From positions 33,892 through 97,891 of the forward strand of contig JAMAHW010000118.1 of NCBI GenBank assembly GCA_023627715.1: DNA of 64,000 bases, written 5' to 3'. Below are positions 1 through 9,266 of this stretch, piece by piece (within the stretch, counting starts at the first letter, position 1; each line of letters begins with the position of its first letter). A program made the translations under genes and the position numbers. Under the pieces are notes generated by a model. It did not search any database, had not been told where the DNA came from, and saw only the letters and a list, made by a program, of their open reading frames with translations. The stretch comes from Periconia sp. R9002. Taxonomy: Eukaryota; Ascomycota; Dothideomycetes; Pleosporales; Periconiaceae.

Positions 1-1391
1 GTCACTGTCTTCATCAGAAGACGATTTGTACACGTCGTCCTCCCCACGGGATGAAGCTAGCGAGAGACAGCGTGACCCGGTCGTAATTTCTTCGATTTCT
101 AGGTCTTGTGAATTACTTCGAGCATGATCAACTTTTGGTGTGCCAGCATCTGTTCGCTTTTCATGTTCGTATGGATGCATAGAGTAGGAATCTTGCTTCT
201 CGGGCGCGCTTTTGAAGAGTATTCCTCTCATCTTTTCCGTATCTGTGGGGTCCGCCTTGTAGGATTCTGATATTGAATGGCAATCCCTGATGACTTGGCG
301 TAGTACGCAACCTTTTAGGTGTTCGTAATAACCCTGTGCGTCAAAAGGCTCAACGCATAGCGGGCAAGTTGCGATTGATTGTCCGTCTATATGATTTTGA
401 ATCTGCATCGTTGCCTTGCTCTTGTACAACTCATCACGACGTCCAGGAGGCACCTGTTCTACACCATGTGCATTGACGAGATGCCGAAGAAATGCGTCGC
501 AACGTGGGAATGTCCTCTCATCGGTGGCTGAAGAAGCAGGACAAAACTCGCAAACGAATGACTCATTGAAATGTGTGAGCGTGTGTCGAACCTTGTCATA
601 AGGACGTGCGAAACCTTTAATGTAATACTCGCAGGCTTGAATCGGACATTTTTCGGGACGTTCGGCTTGGTGAGTCAAGAGATGCGCAGCAAGATCTTTC
701 ATCTTGCGGCCGCATTCTGGTATTGGACATATTTGTTTTTCCGGCTGTTCGTTTCCATCCCATTTGTTGGATTTAGTAGATCTAGTAGAGGAGTTACGAC
801 TGCTGAGAGTACTCCCTGTAGTCATACTTGGGCAATAATCATTGGATGCATGTTCTGGAAGCTCGACTCGTGTTTTCACAAAACTCCAGTCTTGTGCATC
901 CGATGTTGTGTTTTCATGTTTTTCTCGATCATTCTGTTTGTTTGGGTCGAGATTCCACTGAGGCCCTACATTGCCGTACTTCTTGAACTTCGCCTGTAGA
1001 TCGTCCAGCGGTGATTTACTGAGTCGAAGAGCCCGCAGTGACCGAGAGTCAGAAGGTTTTAGGTCTGGCAATGACCAAGGAGGGTGAAGCTTATCCGGAC
1101 AAGACGGTTTTGTTGGGCTGGCAAAGTTGCTGGCGGGCGGGTCCGCCTTGGGATTGATAGGCAACATATTACTAACAACGGCTTTTGGATAGGTTGATGA
1201 TGATACTGAATTGATTAGCAACACCTTAGATAGAACCAGTTGTAGACTCAGGACTACTTACAAGCCCAGTCACCGGATTGTTTGGAGGCAGATTTGGTCT
1301 TCTCGAATGAAGATAAACCCGAACCCCACTGTGTTTCCGGCACACCTTCCATCTCGTTGGAGGATTCTGTTTGCAGATATTCTGAGGCCAT
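1..1391 (-). CDS. C2H2 zinc-finger protein, 3' end cut by window edge
   Basis: The reading frame is open on the minus strand from an ATG at 1391 to the window edge, giving at least 445 residues. One intron (1206-1261) has a GTAAGT donor, a GCTAATC branch region and a TTCAG acceptor, and it joins exons 1262-1391 and 1-1205. Three zinc-finger-like units lie near residues 203-290. The first is C203-x4-C208 with H218-x3-H222. The second is C230-x4-C235 with H251-x3-H255. The third is looser, C262-x2-C265 with H285-x4-H290. A further CPLC motif follows near residue 324, then a Ser/Asp/Glu-rich tail. The first 200 residues look disordered and rich in Ser and Pro. A nuclear DNA- or RNA-binding role is the usual inference for this architecture, but the target is unknown. 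The C-terminus is missing because the gene runs off the window. Confidence 0.85.
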
Positions 1392-2616
1392 CCTACTCGT
1401 AGCTTCTTCTATAGAGAGTGACAGGATTGGTTTCTATTAAACGAGGGAAAGGTTCCTGATGAACCGTGGAAAAGCAAACTCCCAAAAGAAATTAGAAGAA
1501 ATGATTAAAGATATAAAAGGAAGAGGCAACCGAACAATGGTTTGGGCTATCACGCGTTGGAAGCCCCCCGTATTCCCCGTAGAACGCACGAAGAAAACGC
1601 GCAGCTGCGCATCATGCACGTGTTGTGCTATGTTTCTTTTCTTAGCCCCCGTCCGTCACCCCGAACCGGTGAGGTGTGAGGTGATCTGGCCGCCCAGTGT
1701 ATGTGTCAGTCCCGTGCGTGCAACATGATTGGATCGCACATCCGAGAACCCTCTGTTCCCGATTCCGATCTTATCGATAGAACTATTGTTTCATCTTTCA
1801 ATGATTCCACGCGAAATGCAGGTAAGCCGCAGCATTCCAATTATCCAACATGTGCCTTACGTCTGCCTAGTTATGGTCTCAGGTCGAATATTGAATGGTC
1901 AAAAAATATAACTTGAGGAACAAGAGCGATAATTTTAGCTCTACATTGCCTGCTTTGGGCTCCTGGATGACGCAACTGTTTCATCGCATGTGCGTCTCCC
2001 AGTCAATAAGTACATACTTGTCACATGTCGTTGCTCCAAACAAAACTAGCGAATGGATGCGAGACACGAGCTTATTTTGCAAACAAGCAGCACTTTACAT
2101 GATGAGGTGTAGAACTATAGAAAGGCTTGTAATATATCCTTAGCCTCCTGTTGAGCTTCTTCGCGTGCTGTTGAAATAAAGGACTTCTTGGACAGATCGA
2201 TGCTAGCAAAGATCCCAATCCACGGACAAGCACCAGTTCGTTCGGAAGTTACAGAGTTTCAGCTCCCGTAACCCAAGCGCTTGTTTCTCGAGATCTTGCA
2301 ATAGCACTGTACTCCACACTTAGAAGCCTGCTTTCTTGGTGTTGGATTATTGAGGGACCAAAAGACATTTACAGCATGACAAAAATACCAATGGAAATGG
2401 ATGAAAATGGATAGAAAATGCACAAATGACGATGCCAAGACGAAAAAGGCGTTCTGAGGATTCAGCGACCTCGTATACGGTGCTCTGAAAGGGAAATTGT
2501 ACTAGCGCGTGCGTCCTGCGAGGACGATCGTATACTTGACAAACTATTGTACAATGTAATGCATACAAAGTCTATTAACAGAAATAAAAATACAAGCATG
2601 GATGACATCAGCCCAC
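1392..2616. other. intergenic, 1.2 kb
   Basis: This holds the upstream region of the zinc-finger gene and the 3' flank of the secreted-protein gene. Only short, unconvincing ORFs are present. I see no RNA gene or repeat. Confidence 0.6.
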
Positions 2617-4645
2617 CTAAGCCTTGAAGATGTCAATGTCTAGACATCCGAGATCTGAGTTATGCACGTCGGGCTTTACACCCATAAAATCGGTAGTGCT
2701 TCCGGACTTGGGGCATTGCTTTGCAACCTCCAGGATCATCTGCTTAGCCCGCATACGCATGATCTTCTTTGCTGATGAGATCTTGCAGCCAGTTTGGGAC
2801 GCGGAGAACTGGATGTTGAACTGGACCTTCACGTCGCCGCTCGTGCCAGTCTGGGAGATTGGGTTAGAGATATCGAGGGCCTTGGTGAACACGCTGTCAA
2901 AAGCAGCAGTGATGTCGGCTTCTGAGAGCGCACCCGCATCATCAGTCAGGCAAGTCTATCGTTACAGTTAGTAAATTTCTAGGCCCATTTTCTTACAACA
3001 CACCCGGAAATAGACGTACAGGTTTGTGAACAGGAGCCTCGACGGGCTTGTCAGGGTCAGCGGCGCCTTCGAGTTGGGTTTCCTTCGCAGCCCACTCTTG
3101 CTTGAAGATTTGCTTCTCCATGAATACCCGCGCGATGGCCGCCTGGGGAGAAGCGGTCTTGCCATCTTTCTGTTGGTTGTTGTCGTACTCGATCAGCATC
3201 TTGCCGCGTGCGGTTTTTTCAAACACTGTATTCAATTCCGTCTCATCCTTTGGCTTCTTGTACTCTAGCTTGTTGACTTTGACACCTTTGAGAATGCCCT
3301 GTTGAATTTCGGCCATGAGGTCTTTGGTCTGCGTCTCGTACAGCAGCTCGTTCGTGACAGCGTCTCTCGGTCGCATGAGATAGATCTGAGGGTTGGTGCC
3401 CTCGCCGAAGAGGTCTTTGAGAGTTTCAGGGCGGGTGTATTTGGTGTTGCCATTCTTCACGGCCTTCACCAAATTTTCATACTTGGCTTTCTCTTCCGGC
3501 TGGTAAGCAATTTCCATCTATGAGAAAAGTTAGTTTGTCGCCTCAATTGCGCATGGCATATGTGTTCTGGTTGCGGGGAACCACTCATATTGCGATGGAC
3601 ATCGCGATGCATACGAGGTGAGATCTCGAAATAGACTGGAATTCCCTCGTGAACATGTATGAGAGAAAACGGAACTTACGAAGTGACTGATCCAATAGCC
3701 TTTCTCAGACACGACAGCAATACCCGTGCAGCCCTCAAGGCCAGTAACAAACATGGGGAAAGGCTTGTTCGCAAAAGCCGCATGCTTGGAGACAGCGAAA
3801 TCATTGTTGAAGGTGTAGTCCAGACCATTCGTTGAGCCGGCCTTCTCAATCGTGTCAATCACGTACTGGTCAGCCTCGCTTGCCGATACGTCCTTAAGGG
3901 TACGTCGTTCGAGGGATTCGGCTCGCTTCGTGGTCTTTGGCTTGGAGGCTGTTGCCTTAGCAGTGCCTGAGGGGTTAAGAGCGCATCCATTCTTCCCACA
4001 GCCAACACCGCAGATGAATTTGGAGGCAGAAGCAGAGGCAGAGCTTGAGGCCGATGATACGGAGCTGCTGGTTTTAGCAGTGGCAGTGATGGAAGTAGAG
4101 TTTCTAGAGGAAGAGGGGACGGAAGTGACACCGGACGAGGATGCGGTGCCAGACTGCGTTGCGGAGCCAGTGACGCTGCCTGTTGCAGATCCCGTGGGGG
4201 CATTTGTAGTGCCGGAGCCTAGTGCCGAAGAAACGGAGGAAGAAGAGACCTGCGAGGAAGCGGAGGACGATGTCTCCTTAGATGAAACGACTGAAATGAC
4301 AGACGAGGATGGTTTCGAGGAGGATGATACGACAGACGAAGACGGTTTCGAGGAGGATGATACGACAGACGAAGACGGTTTCGAGGAGGATGATACGATA
4401 GACGAAGACGGTTTCGAGGAAGAGGAGGAGGAGGATGTAACGGATACAACAGCGCTCTTGGAAGATGATGAAGTAGGCTCAGCAGGCTTGGGGGTTGATT
4501 TGGGGGGATCAGACGTGGCTGGCTTCACAGCAGTAGTCTTGGGAGGCTTGTCCTTCGGTGGTTTCGCCTTGGGAGCGCGCTCCAGGAGTGGAGATGCCGC
4601 TACAAGCGACGTGAGCAGGAACAACAATAAGATTCTGAACTGCAT
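2617..4645 (-). CDS. secreted Ser/Thr-rich protein with conserved C-terminal domain of unknown function
   Basis: Three exons (3680-4645, 3020-3517, 2617-2955) encode 600 residues. The introns are 3518-3679 (GTAAGT, ACTAAC branch, CATAG) and 2956-3019 (GTACGT, ending CGATAG). The ATG at 4645 is chosen because it opens a clean signal peptide, MQFRILLLFLLTSLVAAS. An upstream extension of the frame does not look like coding sequence. Residues 20-220 are a Ser/Thr/Pro-rich region with four near-identical 11-residue KPSSSVVSSSS-type repeats, probably O-glycosylated. A short Cys motif (CGVGCGKNGC) follows. A globular domain then contains GCTGIAVVSEKGYWISHF, a pattern I know from secreted fungal proteins without an assigned function. 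Two basic pairs (KR, RR) precede this domain and could be Kex2-type processing sites. It is probably an extracellular or wall-associated protein. I do not know its activity. Confidence 0.88.
4302..4433 (-). repeat. 33-bp tandem repeat, about 4 units, in the secreted-protein gene
   Basis: Units begin at about 4302, 4335, 4368 and 4401. Each is 33 bp, or 11 codons, so copy-number change keeps the frame. The middle units differ by about one base, while the last unit diverges in its second half. The repeat encodes the KPSSSVVSSSS-type array. Confidence 0.85.
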
Positions 4646-5542
4646 GTTGCAAATATCGAGGCCTAAAAAGGGTAGTTTACGTGGAAATGACAGGAACGAG
4701 GATTCACAAAACGAATGATGAAGAGCCTCAAGAAAAAAACAATGAACGGCAAAGGTGCAAAACCCTGTATGCAAACAAAAACAAAAACGAATGTACAGCA
4801 ATGTAGACTCAGGAGAAGAGCTGCGGATGGCAAGGCTAGATTTATATGCGTGTCAGCCAAGTATTTTAGGGCTGGTGGCTCGCATGGTAACTATATTTTG
4901 AGTCTTCATTTTGGGCTATGGAAATGGCCCCCATCATACCGCTGGGCATCAGCGCTAATATTTGTGCCCCCGCAGTTCTCGAATAACCAAATTATTTAGA
5001 GCCTCAAAGTGATGTGTCAGCTACCTAGACTATAAGACATGGACGACAATCGCCAGGAGAATTGTTGCTAAATGCGACGCGTAGACCCGTAACTGGCTTT
5101 GCGACACAGTCGAAGTCCGTAGCATGTACTCGGGAAATATCGTAAGCCCCCTGCACTAGTTGGTCTTGTCAGCAGAGTCATGGAAGCCCCCACCCCGACG
5201 CTATTACCCGTCAAACCAAACCAAACCATTGGCATTGGCATTGGCATCACCTCCGATGCCAACCCATCTTGAAATCTAACTTCGAACCTGTCAGCATTAA
5301 TATATTCCCAGATCTTCCTTTCATGGTATTTAACCTATGCCGGGCTCATTTGCAAGCTTTGTCAGAGAGCTCCATTTGTGTTTAGGGCCTTTTTTGAAGA
5401 GCTTAACTCTTGCCCCTTTAATCTCACGGTCGGCAGCTGCGACAGAGTCCATACTACCTCTAAAGCATCCCATCATAAAATCGATCGGAGCGGGTCCAGT
5501 GCCATCTAAAACTCCGAATTAAACTGTTTTTCGCCTACCATC
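4646..5542. other. divergent intergenic region between secreted protein and ankyrin protein
   Basis: This region is the upstream side of both flanking genes. It contains the minus-strand TATA-like site annotated separately and a short CATTGG triplication near 5227-5246. Nothing else was recognised. Confidence 0.6.
4840..4846 (-). promoter_or_regulatory. TATA-like element for the secreted-protein gene
   Basis: TATAAAT reads on the minus strand about 195 nt before the ATG at 4645. The position fits a core promoter with a leader of roughly 160 nt. Assignment is by motif and position only. Confidence 0.4.
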
Positions 5543-6472
5543 ATGTCCGAAGTAGCTACCACCGAGAGTACTTCCAAACCACCAAGCCTCCTGGAACATG
5601 CCATCGAGGTAGAATCAACATCCAAAACCGACGAGGCTCTCTGGCAAGCCGTAAATAACCTCAGCCCCGAAGATTATGAAGAGTTCGCTTGCTCGGCTTT
5701 GAGGTCCGCCGTGCGCAGTGGGAGTTCTGTGATAGCAACACACCTCATCACCTCGGAGGGTGTACCGATTTCTGCACTTACGCTGCTCGATATTGCTCAC
5801 AAGCCGTCCATACCACTGTTGGAAGCACTTGTTGCAAATGGATGGGACCTTAATGAGGCAAGCCCAAAAGACAACTGGCACAAGGGCAAAAGAATTATCG
5901 ACAAAGTTGTGCAGGATCATGAAATGGTGGTCTGGCTCGTCGAGCATGGGGCCACAGTAAACGGTGGCGAAGAAGAATACGAAGTTGAACCCAGACCCCC
6001 GCCTCTGACGGAAACATGTGCCGTTCTTGGTTCAGTCAAAACACTCAAGTTTTTACTCTCTCACAATGCCAAAGTGGGGAGAAGAACGCTTCATTGTGCA
6101 GTCAAAGAAGCAGCAGCTACGGGCGCAGATCCAAGCAATGTAAGCCAGGCGAAACAAGACCAAGGAAAAGAAGATGGTGGCGAAAGGAGACATCGAGGTA
6201 ATAGAGAAGAAATGCTACGGTTCCTCATTGACGACCTCAAACTCGATGTGAATGCGATGGATAGCGATGTCGCAAAGCTTTATCATTTCGGGACACCCTT
6301 GAATTATGCCGTGCGTCAACGGAATGGTGCTGCTGTTGTGAGGTGGTTGTTACAAAAAGGCGCAGATCCTACATTCAAAGGGCTTGATGCGACTATGGGC
6401 CCCAAAGAGATCGCCCAAAGTAACGGATTCACAGATATTGCAGAGGTTTTTGCGGGCGATTCAACGGATTAG
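5543..6472 (+). CDS. ankyrin-repeat protein
   Basis: A single uninterrupted exon of 309 codons starts with an ATG at 5543. The protein reads as loose ankyrin repeats. Recognisable units are LLEALVANGWDLNEA near residues 95-110, MVVWLVEHGATVNGG near 130, LKFLLSHNAKVGRRTLHCAV near 170, and a clear unit near residues 255-285 (TPLNYAVRQRNGAAVVRWLL followed by GADPTF). A charged, Lys/Glu/Gly-rich loop (about residues 200-225) interrupts the array. No enzymatic domain, signal peptide or membrane segment is visible. It is probably a cytosolic or nuclear protein-interaction module, and the partner cannot be inferred. It diverges from the secreted-protein gene and precedes an AT-rich tract. Confidence 0.88.
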   Translation: MSEVATTESTSKPPSLLEHAIEVESTSKTDEALWQAVNNLSPEDYEEFACSALRSAVRSGSSVIATHLITSEGVPISALTLLDIAHKPSIPLLEALVANGWDLNEASPKDNWHKGKRIIDKVVQDHEMVVWLVEHGATVNGGEEEYEVEPRPPPLTETCAVLGSVKTLKFLLSHNAKVGRRTLHCAVKEAAATGADPSNVSQAKQDQGKEDGGERRHRGNREEMLRFLIDDLKLDVNAMDSDVAKLYHFGTPLNYAVRQRNGAAVVRWLLQKGADPTFKGLDATMGPKEIAQSNGFTDIAEVFAGDSTD

Positions 6473-6899
6473 TTAGATAGACAGGGTCATTGTTCATTGT
6501 GTACATTGAGTGATCTCATTATCACGGTGAATTTATTCTGTCATAGAAGCCTGCTTTAAATTATACTTGGTAGTGTTTACGTGGTGGATACAAACATATT
6601 ATTATTCCACAACATGCTGATAACATAATATCTGAATACCTTGGCAGTTTCAAGCGGAGGGGAATTCAAAGGACTAATAGCTCGTAGATTGTTCGACAGC
6701 ATCAATACCTAGATGTAATACTGACGGTCAGTTTATGATAATCAAAACAACTATTAGAGCTCCAAGTAACTAGAGTAATCTATCTACATAATAATATCTC
6801 TATAAGTATATTACGTAAAAAGCTTTTACAAGTGAATCTACAAAACTTTCTATAATCTACCATAAACACTTGATTCCATCGAAAGAAGTTACGCAAGAT
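6473..6899. other. AT-rich intergenic sequence
   Basis: The 3' flank of the ankyrin gene runs into AT-rich sequence with no readable gene. It leads directly into the synthetase relic. Confidence 0.6.
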
Positions 6900-7541
6900 C
6901 GGGCTTTATTCCCAGTTCAACAGTTGGCAGCTGCACGCACAAATAACAACCAGAAGCAAAAAGCTCAACCATCCAATAGAATGGAAGGGGTACTTCAAGA
7001 AATACGGTCACGACTGATGCACGTCGCACCTGAGAGCATGGAGCTAGATGATAATGTATCGAATTTCGGGGCGATTTCATTGTGGCGATGAAAGTCGTGG
7101 CAGAAGCTCAAAACCGAAACATATATTTGACAGTTACGGATATGTTCCAAACTCTCCCTTCGAAACATTACCTAAGATGGCCAGAGCGCATCGCCAATTG
7201 ACTGCCTCGAGGGGTTTACCTCATTTTCCATCGAGTACCAAAGAAACTCTTGTTACCAACCTCTCAGTGCTGTCGTCAGTATCAAGTTGCAAACACCCAA
7301 TCCTTGATACTCTATCTACAACGTAAATACGGCATTTCTACGTTACGAAACGTCTTCAAAACCTTGGCGAAGCTTCCAACTATCTCTTGCTCGACCGTCT
7401 CTTTTACCCAGAGCATGCAAAAAGATTACTCGAAACTTTCTGAAAAGCCATAGACACTTTTTATCTGTACATGTAGATGAGAATGGCCAATTTTGGCAGA
7501 TTTTGATCGAAGATAGAATCATTTTCAATGTGGCATTGATG
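6900..7541 (+). pseudogene. decayed nonribosomal peptide synthetase fragment (A-domain end, carrier domain, start of condensation domain)
   Basis: The homology pattern runs left to right but jumps between frames. From about 6905 there is LFPVQQL followed by AAARTNNNQKQK, which looks like the tail of an adenylation domain with its usual PLTxxGKTDRR segment missing. From 6981 comes MEGVLQEIRSRLMHVAPESM then ELDDN, a classic carrier-domain helix. A one-base deletion near 7069 shifts the frame, after which GGDFIVAMKVVAEA and LTVTDMF continue the carrier domain. The phosphopantetheine Ser is replaced by Phe (TTC at 7076-7078). From about 7245 to 7541 a condensation-domain start is recognisable in pieces: LPTSQCCRQYQVANT, GISTLRNVFKTLAKLP, then VHVDENGQFWQ and IEDRIIFNVALM before a stop. 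No intact frame exists and the fragment cannot be functional. The family assignment is from motif memory, and other synthetase-type origins with the same didomain are possible. Confidence 0.8.
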
Positions 7542-8507
7542 TAGTAGTCAATTTGAATCCCTAAACTTACCTTATCCCCCCCAAAATATTCCAGAAGTTA
7601 TCTAGATCTTGATTATCAAACTTATACCTTCAGACTTGCTTTGTAACCCTCTCACCTGTTGTCTTGTGAGTTTTCACTAAGCTTACCCTTAATTCTTGTT
7701 ATTTTCACCTTCTAAGGTACTTCTTAGGTGTTGATGCATAGTCACAATCGAAAGACTAAAAACTACGTTTGGTATTCCTGAAAAAGCCTTCATGCTGACA
7801 GCACTAACAGGTAATAACAATACTCGAAGTCTAAAGTAGCCAATAATTTGGGCATTGAGAATTATCCGATAGAGATGTATACGGATCATAGTGTTACCCA
7901 GTGTACCCCCCCCCCCCCAGCTGTGTCGATACCCAGAGTAGCAATACTCTGTGAGGATCAAATCCATATTTCATGCGGATCATAGTAATAAACGCTATAA
8001 ATAGTACAGAGTACTGCCTAGGCTGCATATACAAATCATGAGTCAACTCCTACCAGTCATTAGTGCGTATAAATATAGAAGAGTAATAAAGCTTAGTATA
8101 TATACATCCTTGGTCTGTACCTTGTGATGCCAGGGGGTTACATCATCTCTTATCATTGCGATCTACTGACAGATCCATTGTTTAGAAGTATGCTGCTTGG
8201 CTTCCTTTTTCTTCTTCTCTTTATTGTTATCTCCCGTGTTGCTAAATGGTATGTGCTAACGCATACCAAGGCTTTCCGATGTATAATGACCCTTCCAGTA
8301 TGGCCTAATAATCACGTCATTTTTTAATTATCTTCTCTTGAGGCTCCGTAGTGCAATACAGGTGCATTCATTGCGATCGACCGAAGCTTGAACTCGATTC
8401 ACGCCTGGAAAGTATATCATCATCTTTTCTCAAATACCGTCATCAATACAGAAAGCCCGTATTCATGGTTTGGACGAATACGCTATCGCATTGCCCATCC
8501 ATTCAAT
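7542..8507. other. AT-rich intergenic sequence downstream of the relic
   Basis: I found no convincing coding sequence and no continuation of the condensation domain here. The tract contains a run of 13 C at 7906-7918. Small ORFs look random. Confidence 0.6.
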
Positions 8508-9266
8508 TCATTCAATTTCAGAACTTTTCACCACAGTCCCGAAAACGTCTGCTAACTCTGCCAGTGCAACTCTAGTCACCTCCTCGCCGTTTACGCCAGG
8601 GATATCTCGATCGCCAATGGCATCTTCGACTAGAATGACTTCGTAGCCCTTTTGCATGGCTTCGCGCGCAGTCGTCGAGACGCACTTCCCATCGATGATT
8701 AGTATGTGTTTCTACACCTTCGTATAGAAAGGAGCGTATCCTCAATTTCGCGAAAGGTAGACTATAGTGCAGATTCAAAACGGGAAAGAAGAAGAAGAAC
8801 TCACAACGTGTGCCATGTAACCAACCAACACCACTTTTCGAATGCCCCATGACTGTAGCCTATCATGCAACTCAGTCTGCTCAAATGAACCTGGGAATTT
8901 CTTCCAAATCACTGTCTCGCCATTCTAGAAAGCGTTAACCTCATTTGATAGCGCAGCTAACAGCGAAAAAAAAAGACCACAAACCTTGGCCTTTATTTCT
9001 TGAAACTCTTCGGCCAGTTCTGTCCCAGGCGTGAAGATGGGCGCACCTTCCGGCGTTTCGTGCAGAACATGGACGAGCTTACCGTCGGCGCTCCGGTACT
9101 TCTCGAGCAAATTCGCGATGACGGTTCCGCTCTGCTTTGCATTTGTGACCTTCAAGGCGCCGGTGGCGTACTCATTCTGCGCGTCAATAATGATGAGGGC
9201 CGAATCCGAGGTGGAGGCTGTGCTGGGTGGGACTCCCAGAAGATCGCGGAAAGACTTTGTGGACAT
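8508..9266 (-). CDS. isochorismatase-family (cysteine) hydrolase
   Basis: Three exons (8985-9266, 8805-8924, 8508-8684) encode 192 residues. The introns are 8925-8984 (GTTTGT donor, CTAG acceptor) and 8685-8804 (GTGAGT donor, ACTAATC branch, AAG acceptor). The family triad is visible: Asp28 in [11 protein letters not shown], Lys102/103 in [10 protein letters not shown], and Cys135 in [15 protein letters not shown]. Cys135 is the first codon of exon 3, so correct splicing creates the active-site strand. The family cleaves amide- or ether-type bonds in small molecules (isochorismatase, nicotinamidase-like and related cytosolic enzymes). The substrate cannot be read from sequence. Length is typical for the family and no targeting signal is seen. 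It converges with the ankyrin gene across the relic-bearing tract. Confidence 0.92.

Noticed and set aside
4302..4433. Regular 33-bp repeats as a CRISPR-like array
   Set aside because: The units are contiguous, without unique spacers, lie inside a coding exon, and the genome is fungal.
3852..4718. 288-codon plus-strand acidic ORF
   Set aside because: It is the antisense shadow of the Ser-rich repeat region of the secreted-protein gene, whose minus-strand frame has a signal peptide and well-supported introns.
7906..7918. Run of 13 C residues
   Set aside because: It is a homopolymer in AT-rich noncoding sequence. No structure or function can be argued, and the exact length may be a sequencing artefact.
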